Notes: generated by a model from the letters alone, not told the origin. 64,000 nt of DNA from Dendrolimus kikuchii (GCA_019925095.2 CM034412.1:682001-746000), one strand, 5' to 3'. Numbered from the stretch's first letter, positions 40,329 to 50,032 are shown. Numbers and translations: made by a program.

Positions 40329-40759
40329 TAACAATAGGGAACGTTTACTGTCTTATTATTATTATGTGTTCTTGTATTTCTTGTCGGAGTGACGGTAAGG
40401 AAAGGAATGCCCCGGTGGTTTGGGCATGTGGAAAGAATGCATGATGAATGAATGACTAAACAGATATACAATACAAAAGTGGATGGATGCAGAAGTCGTG
40501 GAAGGACACGACACACCTTCCATGATCAAATTGATCGTGTACTAGCAGAAGGTGATGTCAGGACCGTTAAGAACAGACGAGTGTGCATGACAAGAGTTAT
40601 GAATGTCAAAGAAGCGAGTGAGGTGTGTAAGAATAAGCCTAAATGGCGCTCTGTTGTTCGTGCCTACCCCGCAAGGGAACTGGCGTGAAGTTATGTACGT
40701 ATATATGTATTTTCTTGTGTATACTTTGTAATAGTTTAAATATTTATTTTATAGTTTCA
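40225..40759 (-). repeat. Right arm of long inverted repeat, split by RTE
   Basis: 40225-40384 mirrors the left arm down to GTGTTCTTGTATTTCTTGT. After the RTE insertion, 40719-40759 continues the mirror with ATAGTTTAAATATTTATTTT. A short extra GTATACTTTGTA lies at the junction. Confidence 0.8.
40385..40710 (+). mobile_element. RTE-like LINE 3' end inside inverted repeat
   Basis: GGAGTGACGGTAAGGAAAGG to [12 protein letters not shown] and a short GTACGTATATATGTA tail. TTTCTTGT at 40377-40384 and 40711-40718 is the 8 bp duplication. Confidence 0.93.
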
Positions 40760-40905
40760 TCACGATGTTTTCCTTCACCGTTAACACGTGGCAATCGTAG
40801 CAGTATGCACATTAGTTTAGCAAACTGCCATAGTGATACATGCTTTCCGGCCAGAATTCGAACCCGCGCCCTTGGGCTAACCACTAAGCTACCACGGCTT
40901 GCGTT
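40755..40905 (-). mobile_element. SINE type 1 with tRNA-like head
   Basis: On the minus strand, GTAGCTTAGTGGTTAGCCC and GCGCGGGTTCGAATTCTGG give A- and B-box-like sequences, ending in the ATCACGATGTTTTCC body block. Confidence 0.75.
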
Positions 40906-41583
40906 ACCCTGAAACTACCCTCTAAACCCAGAAAATAAAGGAAAAAATGGAATCACCCCCAATTTCAACCGAAAACGTCACTTCAAGAACACTTCACACA
41001 CTTAGCATTAGAATCACGCGTCACCAAATCTTTTGTCAAAATCACTCCCCGCCAAAGCAGGACACTGATACGCTATTCAGCGCGCGAGAAAGAGATGGTT
41101 ATATTCCTCACAGTGCAGCGCCGAAAGGACAATTCGAGTACACCCTTGCTAAGAGGTTTCTCTACTTTTATTTTTACGGTAATACTTACTTTAGTGCGAC
41201 TTATTGGGCAGGTCGTTCACTCGACGCGAAACGAATGATTTGTATGAATATTGCCCCAATTTTAAGGCTTTTCCGGAAAACCTTTGGGGGTTATAACGCT
41301 TGTGTTTTTTTATGTATAAATGTATATATATTATGGTAATTTATGTTATGGCGTTGTAAATTAATCAATTATGATAATATTTCTACTAATAGGCCTACAA
41401 TTTGGTTTGCACTCGAGTGGGTCACGAAGTTTTTAATAATTTATCATTACATGAACCCAAACAAACAGACAAACCGAAAAACAGACGAAAAATCTAAAAA
41501 AAAAAATGCATGATGTTCTCCGTCGTTTATATAGTGTATTCTAGTTTTTTTTTTTATAGCTCCAATATACAGACACGGCATCT
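40906..41583. other. Unassigned; 130-codon open frame
   Basis: 40947-41339 (MESPPISTENVTSRTLHTLS...) is the longest non-repeat frame in the window. It has no domain I recognise and no start or splice context, so I do not call it a gene, but it is a fair target for a search. Confidence 0.3.
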
Positions 41584-41666
41584 TCTATATATTAATACGT
41601 GAAGCCAAAACTTTGTACCGGTTTTTACGAAAATTTCGCGGAGTATGAAATTTCGCACACTTGTAG

Positions 41667-41940
41667 TTTTTTTTTTGCAGAAGTTCAGCGGACAGGCAGA
41701 CGGCCCACTTGTTGGAAAGCGGTTACAAATGCGCTGCCGCTCTCTTAAGGGAGACTGGAACCTGGCCACTAATACCGGACCACAACTCAAGGTTGTTATG
41801 GCGACATACTTTAGTGCAGGGGTGGTTGCCATCCAGTCGGGCAAATGCCCTACCACCTGGCTGTGGGTTGTAAAGTCGCCTCTTACGACAGGCCGCCCCA
41901 ACGCAGGAAATTGTATTCTTCCTCCGTTCCTGCACGGATA
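41667..41940 (-). mobile_element. Rep340 with internal deletion
   Basis: TTTGCAGAAGTTCAGCGGAC to CCGTTCCTGCACGGATA; about 45 bp around the CATTTGCAACACC stem are missing (GCGGTTACAAATGCGC join). Confidence 0.92.
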
Positions 41941-42138
41941 AAAATATATAGTAGTTATATAAAGGAGTGCAGAATGCTAATATTTTTAAAAAATTATGTG
42001 TGATAAATACATTATATCAATAGAAAAAAACATTACACACACTACCATGTATTTGACATACACACACATATATACACTTTTGATTTTTTTTCAGCACAAC
42101 TTTTTGCTACTACATTATTTACTTATTTTAAGCATTTA

Positions 42139-42230
42139 AGCAAGTGAGGTTGTAAGAATAAGCCTAAATGGCGCTATGTTGTTCGTGCCTACCCCGCAAG
42201 GGAACTGCCGTGAAGTTATGTATGTATGTA
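42139..42230 (+). mobile_element. RTE-like LINE, 92 bp 3' end
   Basis: AAGCAAGTGAGGTTGTAAG (one base lost) to the ATGT tail. Confidence 0.88.
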
Positions 42231-42262
42231 ATAAACTTGTATAAGTAAATAATACATACACA

Positions 42263-42514
42263 TACTTACACACCTCACTTGCTTCTTTGACATTCATAAC
42301 TCTTGTCATGCACGCTCGTCTGTTCTTAAGGCTCCTGACATCACCTTCTGCTAGTACACGATCAATTTGATCATGGAAAGTGTGTCGTGGCCTTCCACGA
42401 CTTCTGCATCCATCCACTTTTGCATTGTATATCTGTTTATTCATTCTTTCATCATGCATTCTTTCTACATGTCCGAACCACCGGAGCATTCCTTTCCTTA
42501 CCTTCACCCCGACA
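42263..42514 (-). mobile_element. RTE-like LINE fragment, tail to tail with the previous copy
   Basis: Begins at CTTACACACCTCACTTGCTT, lacking the last ~20 codons, and runs to CCTTCACCCCGACA (VKVRKGMLRWFGHVERM on the minus strand). Missing 3' end is atypical for target-primed insertion. Confidence 0.88.
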
Positions 42515-42519
42515 CAACA

Positions 42520-42680
42520 AGTTACAGTTACAGTACAAGTTTATTCACAAAACTATTATAAAATTACATACTATCGAATACAATGCAAGAAAACTTAACT
42601 TATTTGTATTGTATTCTACCCATAGTCCCTCAAGACTCTCCCTCAAGACTATAAGTAGAATACTGAGCTGATACTAATCT
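42520..42680 (-). repeat. 3' trailer of the unidentified coding family (copy 4)
   Basis: Reverse complement of 1110-1200: CTACTTATAGTCTTGAGGG, TAGAATACAATACAAATAAG and TTCTTGCATTGTATTCGAT, extended to GAATAAACTTGTACTG. Only the last few codons could be included. Confidence 0.65.
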
Positions 42681-43025
42681 TGTTTATTGTTAAAGTCAAA
42701 TAACAGTGTAGCCTTGACGAAATCTGATTATAGAAGTATATTCTTTGACAACAAAACCTTAATAATGTTCAAACTTATAATTTAAATTAATTATTATGGT
42801 CTTTACCCGGACGGGGGGTCCAAAAGTAGAACAATAAAAATAAATAAATTGACGAATAAAATAATAATAATAAATAAATATTTAAAAAAAAAAAATTGAC
42901 GAAAAATAATGTGACATTTTAAAATTATTGTATAGTGTAAGGTTATTATGGACCAAATAAAAAGGCTTTTTTTTTTTATTATGGTCGAATTTCGACCACG
43001 GGCGACCACTAGTTTTTAGAATTTT

Positions 43026-43304
43026 ATTATATTATATAGATTACAAAATATCAGAAGCAGAAATTTATTGTCATGAAACATTGTTATAAAACGTTTTATT
43101 ATTTACATATTTAGGTACAATGAACCTTTGCCATTCATCGACATACAAAAGGAGACGGGCACGCTTTCATGCATTCTTGGGCCCAGATTATAAAAATATG
43201 AGTTATTTTAAGATTTCTTTTCTATTATGTTACTATTTTTTTATAATTTTAGTGGGTTTAGTTATTTTCAACGAATTAATCGTATAGTGTAAGCGTTTTT
43301 AAAT
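43026..43304. other. No gene recognised
   Basis: AT-rich unrepeated sequence. Confidence 0.3.
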
Positions 43305-43432
43305 ACATACATACTATCACGCCTGTTTCCCATGGGGGTAGGCAGAGACTATAGATCTCCACTTGCGAAGATCCTGACAGACAACTTTCGCTTCATCTAC
43401 CATTAATCTCTTCATACATGCACGTTTATTTG
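43305..43432 (-). mobile_element. Second RTE-like family, 3' end
   Basis: The minus strand reads RACMKRLMVDEAKVVCQDLR then KWRSIVSAYPHGKQA-stop and a short ATGT tail. This is a sister of the abundant family ([19 protein letters not shown] ... AYPARELA). Confidence 0.8.
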
Positions 43433-43449
43433 AGATGCAGCCAATCATT

Positions 43450-43524
43450 GTTGTTGCAAACATCCATAGGCGAGGGTAACCGCTTTCCGTCTGCCTGTTT
43501 TCCTGCTTCAAGCAATAAAAAAAA
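43450..43524 (+). mobile_element. Rep340 tail fragment
   Basis: GTTGTTGCAAACATCCATAG, AACCGCTTTCCGTCTGCCTG to AAGCAATAAAAAAAAT, with a small deletion. Confidence 0.85.
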
Positions 43525-43551
43525 TCCGAAAGATTTTTTTTTAAATAAAAA

Positions 43552-43721
43552 AATGCCGTGACACAACTCAAGGTTGTTATGGCGACATACTTTAGACCAG
43601 GGGTGGTAGCCATCCAGTCGGGCAAATGCCCTACCGCCTGGCTGTGGGTTGTTTTGTCGCCTCTTACGACAAGCCGCCCTAACGCAGGAAATTGTATTCT
43701 TTCTCCGTTCCTGCACGGATA
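43552..43721 (-). mobile_element. Rep340 head half
   Basis: GCCGTGACACAACTCAAGGT to CGTTCCTGCACGGATA. The tail half is missing; it faces the preceding tail fragment, forming another inverted pair. Confidence 0.88.
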
Positions 43722-43891
43722 ATAGACTCTCTTGCAGTATATCACGCTATCACTACGCTTGTACTATTACACATATAACTACCATAGACAACTAAACCAC
43801 TCAAAGCCATCCAAATAAACAGTAGCTGCCATTAAAAAGGGAAAGAAACAATTTTCCAATTTCATATACTCCTGAGGCGGTCCCATTGTCA

Positions 43892-44047
43892 CCAAGTCAA
43901 GATCTGATGTGTGGATCCTAGAGAAATCGAAAGCAACCCTTGTTCAGGAGCGAAAACGCTTCGGAAAGCAAACTGTGTACGTGTGTTAGCTGTACAATGT
44001 TGCCATGTGTGCCAGCAGTACGATCCACACATCAGATCCTGACTTGG
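43892..44047. mobile_element. Element with 26 bp inverted ends
   Basis: CCAAGTCAAGATCTGATGTG... at 43892-43917 is mirrored with one mismatch at 44022-44047. Related words (CCCGACTTGGTACCCATGG) occur near 44875. Possibly a MITE, or part of the repeat at 45240-45440. Confidence 0.55.
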
Positions 44048-44311
44048 TAACCATGGAATTTCCTCGAGAGTATACTATACTTACCAATAAAGAAAAAAAA
44101 ATCAAAATCGATCCACAATTGACCGAGAAATTGCGTAACATGTTTAAAAGAAAATTAAGCGCCTGTAGATAATCTAATACCTACACGCATATACAAGCTT
44201 TTCTCCAAAAATGTAGGTGCACTGCGTTCTTTAATTGTAGATAAATTAGAATCGGCAGTGGTCTGTTTTCATTATTTAAATAAGCACAAACAAGGATTAA
44301 TATACTATGAT

Positions 44312-44672
44312 ACATACATACATACCTAACTTCACGCCAGTTCCCTTGCGGGGTAGGCACGACCAACAGAGCGCCATTTAGGCTTATTCTTACACACCTC
44401 ACTTGCTTCTTTGACATTCATAACTCTTGTCATGCACGCTCGTCTGTTCTTAAGGCTCCTGACATCGCCTTCTGCTAGTACACGATCAATTTGATCATGG
44501 AAGGTGTGTCGTGGCTTTCCACGACTTCTGCATCCATCCACTTCTGCATTGTATATCTGTTTAGTCATTCTTTCATCATGCATTCTTTCCACATGCCCGA
44601 ACCACCGGAGCATTCCTTTCCTTACCTTCACCCCGACACTCTCTTTCAGACCAAGTCTCTTTCTTACTTCGG
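44312..44672 (-). mobile_element. RTE-like LINE 3' end
   Basis: Open minus frame VKVRKGMLRWFGHVERMHDE to AYPARELA, tail ATGTATGTATG. Perfect 11 bp duplication TATACTATGAT at 44301-44311 and 44673-44683. Confidence 0.96.
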
Positions 44673-44683
44673 TATACTATGAT

Positions 44684-45239
44684 GTATTAGTATTACACAA
44701 ATGAAAAAAAAGGCAAGACATAAGAGGACAGAAGAATGTATCAAAAACATGTGCTGTCAAAAAAATTCAAATGTAACATGACTTCTGAGGTGCCAGTGCC
44801 AAGTTACACGACCTCATTTTAACATTAATAAGTAATGGTTACTCCCGATTTGCCTGGAATCCACTCACCAGGTCCCGACTTGGTACCCATGGCTCCACCT
44901 CGGCAGTTTAGACTTATGAGTAAAATAAAAAATTTGAAGCGTAGGAAGTCTTCAATGAAGCAGCACCCTTTGGCTTGAAATATGCGTATATTGTAATCTT
45001 TTGCGAATTTACAATAAATTTTCTTGCGCTTACAATTTTTCGTCGTCGTTCCTTCCTTGATTTTCGAATATTGGCTGTTGGCCGTAGACAAAGAGCGTTT
45101 GTCATAGGCAATTTTGATATTGCGTGTACACACCGGCGCGAGCGTACTGATTTCATACCCGGCTGGACCGGTGTGTACAGAATTGAAAATCGGTTTAGAA
45201 TTGACGTAGATATCGTGTTACGAAGAAGTCTGTCCTGAC
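44684..45239. other. Unassigned
   Basis: TGTACACACCGG (45126-45137) and CCGGTGTGTACA (45170-45181) form a 12 bp stem around 32 bp. Overlapping frames of 87-114 codons on both strands have no recognised domain. Confidence 0.3.
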
Positions 45240-45475
45240 ATAGTGACAATGGGACCAATTCGGGAGAATAAACTTCCGCTTACAAATTTTGAAGATTGGT
45301 TCATAATGGACGGAGAAATCGAGTAACAAACATACAAAAAAATGACAACATACAAACAAATTTAGAATTTCTTCCTTTTTGAAGTCGGTTCAAAAGATTA
45401 CGAATGCATATATAAAATTATAATAATACATTGCTGAGAAGTTTGTTACGCTACTTCTCCTTTAACAGCAAATAC

Positions 45476-45628
45476 ATACATACATACATAACTTCACGCC
45501 AGTTCCCTTGCGGGGTAGGCACGAACAACAGAGCGCCATTTAGGCTTATTCTTACACACCTCACTTGCTTCTTTGACATTCATAGCTCTTGTCATGCACG
45601 CTCGTCTGTTCTTAAGGCTCCTGCCATC
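45476..45628 (-). mobile_element. RTE-like LINE 3' end (shared insertion)
   Basis: (ATGT)n tail to TTAAGGCTCCTGCCATC, followed by (CAT)n. TTAACAGCAAATA (about 45463-45475) is the left duplication; the right copy is mutated here but intact at the partner locus (60404-60416). Confidence 0.9.
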
Positions 45629-45734
45629 ATCATCATCATCATTAACATTGCAAATAAAACTGCTTTAAAAAGTTTGGTAGTTTCAGGATTTTCAATAAGT
45701 AATCTGTCAGATTCCATACCATGTGCATATTCTT

Positions 45735-45914
45735 ACAATTACCACGTGATAAAAACGGTGAAGGAAAACATCGTGATGCAACCTGCACATCGAGGTAACC
45801 AATGTGTCAAACGTGCGAAGCCGCCTTGGACAAGCGTGGCCGGTATACTGTTCGTTCCTCCTTATAACGAGAGGCCCAAGCCCAGCTGTGGGACATTTAT
45901 AGGCTGATATTAAA
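45735..45914 (+). mobile_element. SINE type 1 body
   Basis: ACAATTACCACGTGATAAAA to CCCAGCTGTGGGACATTTA; head replaced by the paralogous segment. Confidence 0.8.
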
Positions 45915-45915
45915 A

Positions 45916-46194
45916 TTCCATTTTAAATTAAACATACTATTTTTTTATTATTTATTAATGTTGAATATGAGAATATCACCCAACACATTATTTGTGTGTC
46001 AAGGTTGTTAATATTAAAAGGTAAAAAGCATCCGGTAGATAAATGTCACTCGATGACACTTCCGGTAACCTTTTTTGCTCGAATCGGGTTCTCATGTCTG
46101 CCTTCTTCTCTCTATGTGCCTTCGGTAGTGCGAGCGTAGTATTAACTGTGTAATGTGTATAAACGTACGTTGCTTAAACCCATTATAGATAATC
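45916..46194. other. No gene recognised
   Basis: AT-rich; GTGTCACTCGATGACAC-like dyad near 46047-46062. Confidence 0.3.
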
Positions 46195-46205
46195 AAATTA
46201 TCCAC

Positions 46206-46440
46206 AGTGGATGGATGCAGAAGTCGTGGAAGGCCACGACACACCTTCCATGATCAAATTGATCGTGTACTAGCAGAAGGTGATGTCAGGAGCCTTAAGA
46301 ACAGACGAGCTTGCATGACAAGAGTTATGAATGTCAAAGAGGCAAGTGAGGTGTGTAAGAATAAGCCTAAATGGCACTCTGTTGTTCGTGCCTACCCCGC
46401 GAGGGAACTGGCGTGAAGTTATGTATGTATGTATGTATGT
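46206..46440 (+). mobile_element. RTE-like LINE 3' end
   Basis: GTGGATGGATGCAGAAGTCG to [12 protein letters not shown] and (ATGT)n. Perfect 11 bp duplication AAATTATCCAC at 46195-46205 and 46441-46451. Confidence 0.96.
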
Positions 46441-46451
46441 AAATTATCCAC

Positions 46452-46798
46452 TGCAGTTTCATTTAATCTATCAATTAAAATTGCAACATTCAGCATTTAT
46501 GATAATTGAAACTGTATTGATTCCCGGGGGTTACGAACTTGAGTTCAAGCAGACGAAGTCGCGTACGAAGCTTAGCAATTAATAAAATATAGTCGGCAGT
46601 CTACTTCGAAAACCGCCAGCATATTTACATAGAGCTGTTTATACCGTTATTAGAATTCTATTCGTATCCCGGAAAGCTCATGAACTATTTCTCTCACAAA
46701 GCGATTGCACTCAATTTGAATATTATATTAAAATTGTGACATACGCACGCCGTTATATTTATATGTTAATGGCTGTAATTGAAGATTCAGAAATACTA
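46452..46798. other. No gene recognised
   Basis: AT-rich unrepeated sequence. Confidence 0.3.
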
Positions 46799-46811
46799 TG
46801 TCGTATTATCA

Positions 46812-47202
46812 TACATACATATATACATAACTTCACGCCAGTTCCCTTGCGGGGTAGGCACGAACAACAGAGCGCCGTTTAGGCTTATTCTTACACACCT
46901 CACTTGCTTCTTTGACATTCATAGCTCTTGTCATGCACGCTCGTCTGTTCTTAAGGCTCCTGACATCACCTTCTGCTAGTACACGATCAATTTGATCATG
47001 GAAGGTGTGTTGTGGCCTTCCACGACTTCTGCATCCATCCACTTTTGCATTGTATATCTGTTTAGTCATTCTTTCATCATGCATTCTTTCTACATGCCGG
47101 AACCACCGGAGCATTCCTTTCCTTACCTTCACCCCGACACTCTCTTTCAGACCAACTCTCTTTCTTACTTCGGCATTATGAACGCGTTCCGCGAGCGTCA
47201 CC
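46812..47202 (-). mobile_element. RTE-like LINE 3' end
   Basis: Open minus frame from VTLAERVHNAEVRKRVGLKE to AYPARELA. Perfect 13 bp duplication TGTCGTATTATCA at 46799-46811 and 47203-47215. Confidence 0.96.
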
Positions 47203-47215
47203 TGTCGTATTATCA

Positions 47216-47480
47216 ACTCTATGTATATAATTTAAAAAAATATCGCCATCTACTACATCTTTTTGGGGCAAAGATTTTTTTATCTTTTTATGTTTTATAA
47301 TCTTTTTTGGAAATAATGTTTTAAAAAGAAAATGTTTTTTCTTTCTCTTTTGAAAAATTCTTACTTTTTATTACATTTTGATACACACATATATTTTACG
47401 GGTTACTTTTTACATCCATATTTATCTATTCTTTTATAATATTTTGAGTGTAGTTTCCTATTTAACTTGAAAAAATCGCC
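47216..47480. other. No gene recognised
   Basis: AT-rich, T-runs. Confidence 0.3.
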
Positions 47481-47996
47481 TTTTTAAGTTGCATGAGTTC
47501 AGCAGACAGGCAGATGGCCCACCTTTTTGATGGAAAGCTGTTACCATCGCCTATGGAGGTTTGTAGCAACGAAAGCACTATCAATGTGCTGCCCCTATAT
47601 AAAGGGAGGACCGCTCGACTGGATGGCGATCACCCCTGGTCTAGAGTATGCCGCTATAACAACCTTGAGTTGTGTTCCGGCATTAGTAACCAGGTTCCAG
47701 TCTCCTTTAAGAGAGCAGCAGCGCATTTGTAGCACCTTTGGAGTTGCAAATGTCCATAGGCGATGGTAACCGCTTTCCATCAAGTGGGCCGTCTGCCTGT
47801 CTGCTGAACTCCTGCATTAAAAAAAAAGGGAGACTGGAGCCTGGCCATTAATGCCGGAACACAATTTAAGATTATTATGGCGGTATACTCTAGACCAGAG
47901 GTAAAAGCCATCCAGACGGGTAAATACCCTACCACTTGGCTGTGGGTTGTTTTGTCTTCTTGAAATTGTATTTTTTCTCCGTTCCTGCTCAGATAA
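47481..47996 (-). mobile_element. Old Rep340 carrying a nested Rep340
   Basis: Outer copy is 47481-47608 (GCATGAGTTCAGCAGACAGG to TATATAAAGGGAG) and 47825-47996 (AAAGGGAGACTGGAGCCTGG to CTCCGTTCCTGCTCAGATA). Joining the two gives an ordinary family member. Confidence 0.9.
47609..47824 (+). mobile_element. Rep340 nested in an older Rep340
   Basis: GACCGCTCGACTGGATGGCG to CTCCTGCATTAAAAAA, flanked by the 8 bp duplication AAAGGGAG at 47601-47608 and 47825-47832. Demonstrates poly(A)-primed insertion for this family. Confidence 0.92.
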
Positions 47997-48399
47997 AATT
48001 ACCAGTATAAGCGGCCTTCTAGGTGTAGTTGTATAGCCCTATAGTTTTAAACTGTAATAATTAAATAATGTTTAATTTTAAAACCTTCCTGTTAAAATAT
48101 TAACCCCCTTTTATCCAGTAGGTTAAACCCCAGCAATACGCTTTTCAAACGCAAGGCATAATAGTAAATTACTTAATGCATCGACCTATAAAAGATTTAA
48201 CACACACACACACATTGAACGGGCCACGCCCACCTCGCTGCGGCGCCTTTGTTCTTATTATATATATTAGTGTGCGTGTAGTACAGTGCAATGCAGTGGG
48301 GTAACTGGATATATTTTTATTACATTTTATTTTGAACATTTATATGCGACAAGGTATCTTCTCTTCCACTCTAAAGAGATGCTTTGGTCATACCACGTG
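47997..48399. other. No gene recognised
   Basis: Contains a short (CA)n at 48200-48215. No coding signal. Confidence 0.3.
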
Positions 48400-48500
48400 T
48401 TGTTTGAAAGATAAAGGCATTTAGCGATAAGATAGACCTTTGTACAAACAAGGGTGTAGGTTCTCTGTAATAAATACTGTATAATAAAGAATTATTTATC
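48400..48500 (+). repeat. GATCGC-hairpin tail, degenerate
   Basis: TTTAGCGATAAGATAGACCTTTG then GGTTCTCTGTAATAAATACTG; similar to 53110-53200. Confidence 0.5.
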
Positions 48501-48542
48501 TATGTGCCTATCTAATTGCATGTAGTGCTTGATTAGAAGTAA

Positions 48543-48779
48543 TCTTATACTAATATATGAAGCTGAAGAGTTTGTTTGTTTGAACGCGCTAATCTCAGTA
48601 ACTACTGGTCTAATTTGAAAAATTCTTTCAGTGTTAGATAGCCCATTTTTCGAGAAATGCTATAGGCTATATATGATCACGCTAAGACTAATAGGAGCGG
48701 AGCACCAATGAAGAATGTTTCAAAATCGGGGGGGTTTTGAAAACAAATTCCACTAGGACGACGTCGCGAGCACAGCTAG
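48543..48779 (+). mobile_element. Helitron-A
   Basis: TCTTATACTAATATATGAAG to GCGAGCACAGCTAG, inserted between A and T. Confidence 0.85.
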
Positions 48780-48800
48780 TTACTGCATATTATTTTTCCT

Positions 48801-48950
48801 ACATACATACATACATAGCTTAAGGCTAGTTCCCTGGCGGGATAGGCACGAACAACAGAGCGCCATTCAGGCTTACTCTTACACACCTCACTCGCTTTTT
48901 TGACATCGCCTTCTGCTAGCATACGATCAATTTGATCATGGAAGGTGTGT
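48801..48950 (-). mobile_element. RTE-like LINE 3' end with internal deletion
   Basis: Tail, diverged AGCTTAAGGCTAGTTCCCTG, then CTCGCTTTTTTGACATCGCC joins two coding parts with about 75 bp missing. Perfect 14 bp duplication ATATTATTTTTCCT at 48787-48800 and 48951-48964. Confidence 0.95.
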
Positions 48951-48964
48951 ATATTATTTTTCCT

Positions 48965-49530
48965 GATTACCATTATACATCTGTAGTTAAAGGGCAAGGA
49001 ATTGTAGTAGAGCAAAGTGTATATCAAATAAATAAAATCAATTTTGTAATAAATATCTACATAGCAGATAGTACTGAGTGAATATCTTTTCTATGGCATA
49101 CTGTAGAGTACTCGGGTATTTTTAATTACAATAGCTTCGTCTATCATCACATTAAATAAAAAACGACTAGAATATATTTTTGTTTTTGAATCGATTTTTA
49201 GAAAATTAGTTAATTAGTAAATTCTACATTAAACAAGATATACAAAACTCACATTAATATTTATTATGTATGTAGACATAATTTTAAATAACAAGCGACA
49301 TTTAAAAACAGATTTTTTTAGATATATTAAACATCGAATATGAATGTAGAATACTTTTTGCACTCAAAAAATGTGATATGTGCTATTTATTATATTAGCG
49401 AGAGTCAAAATTTACATTTGCAAGCCCCAAGAAAAATTTACAAACCTTTTTAAATTATGTAATATGTTGTCGCTTGGATAAGCCTCAAAAGAATAGTATT
49501 AGTTGTGAAATAGATTCAGTATAAAATATA
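48965..49530. other. AT-rich, no gene recognised
   Basis: Very AT-rich unrepeated sequence. Confidence 0.3.
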
Positions 49531-49620
49531 TGTTGAGAAGTATTTAGACATCGTTGCTCACTAATTACACCTTAAACGGACTTAGTGAATAAAATAGCGT
49601 ATTTTCGATGAGTTCGATAT
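49531..49620 (+). repeat. 90 bp direct repeat, unit 1
   Basis: TGTTGAGAAGTATTTAGACA to GATGAGTTCGATAT; repeated with about five differences at 49943-50032, on the other side of a Rep340 copy. Confidence 0.92.
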
Positions 49621-49928
49621 TTTTTTTATTGCAGGAGTTCAGCACACCGGCAAACGGCTCACTTGATGGAAAGCGGTTACCATCGCCTATGGACATTTGC
49701 AACACCAAAGGTGCTACAAATGCGCTGCTGCTCTCTTAATGGAGACTGGAACTTGGTCACTAATGCCGGAACACAACTCAAGGTTGTTATGGCGACATAC
49801 TTTAGACCAGTGGTGCTAGCCATCCAGTCAGGCAAATGCCTTACCACCCGGCTGTGGGTTGTTTTGTCGCCTCTTACGACAGGCCGCCCCAACGCAGGAA
49901 ATTGTATTCTTTCTCATCCTACACGGAT
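49621..49928 (-). mobile_element. Rep340, full length, between direct repeats
   Basis: ATTGCAGGAGTTCAGCACAC to CTCATCCTACACGGATG. Its poly-T end directly follows repeat unit 1. Confidence 0.93.
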
Positions 49929-49942
49929 GAAAGTAGTTGAAG

Positions 49943-50032
49943 TGTTGAGAAGTATTTAGACATTATTGCTCACTAATTACACTTTAAACGGACTTAGTGA
50001 ATAAAATAGCGTATTTTCGATGAGTTCGTTAT
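49943..50032 (+). repeat. 90 bp direct repeat, unit 2
   Basis: See unit 1. The pair probably arose as a tandem duplication that now has Rep340 at or near its junction. Confidence 0.92.

Larger units (their letters stand above)
41584..43012 (+). mobile_element. Helitron-E, 1.4 kb with nested insertions
   Basis: Start TCTATATATTAATACGTGAA, end GGGCGACCACTAG before T. Shared blocks with 16222-16661 lie at 41584-41666, 41941-42100, 42680-42775 and 42955-43012. Between them sit Rep340, two RTE pieces and a relic trailer. No Rep/helicase coding. Confidence 0.75.
45240..45915 (+). repeat. Paralogous segment, copy 1 (partner 60105-60967)
   Basis: Shares ATCGAGTAACAAACATACAA, TTTTTGAAGTCGGTTCAAAAG, CATTGCTGAGAAGTTTGTTA, an RTE insertion, AAACTGCTTTAAAAAGTTTG and a SINE type 1 body with the partner. 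GAAGTCGGTTCAAAAG is a common lepidopteran repeat end. Confidence 0.8.

Noticed and set aside
40947..41339. 130-codon frame as a host gene
   Set aside because: No domain, no codon or splice support, and its end runs into AT-rich sequence; left as unassigned.
42229..42542. AATAAACTTGTA and TACAAGTTTATT as terminal inverted repeats of a DNA element
   Set aside because: The right copy is part of the coding-family trailer and the left lies just after an RTE tail; coincidence in AT-rich sequence is likely.
49531..50032. 90 bp direct repeats as LTRs of a tiny TRIM element
   Set aside because: The interior is an ordinary full-length Rep340 with its own poly(A) end, and the repeats lack TG...CA ends.
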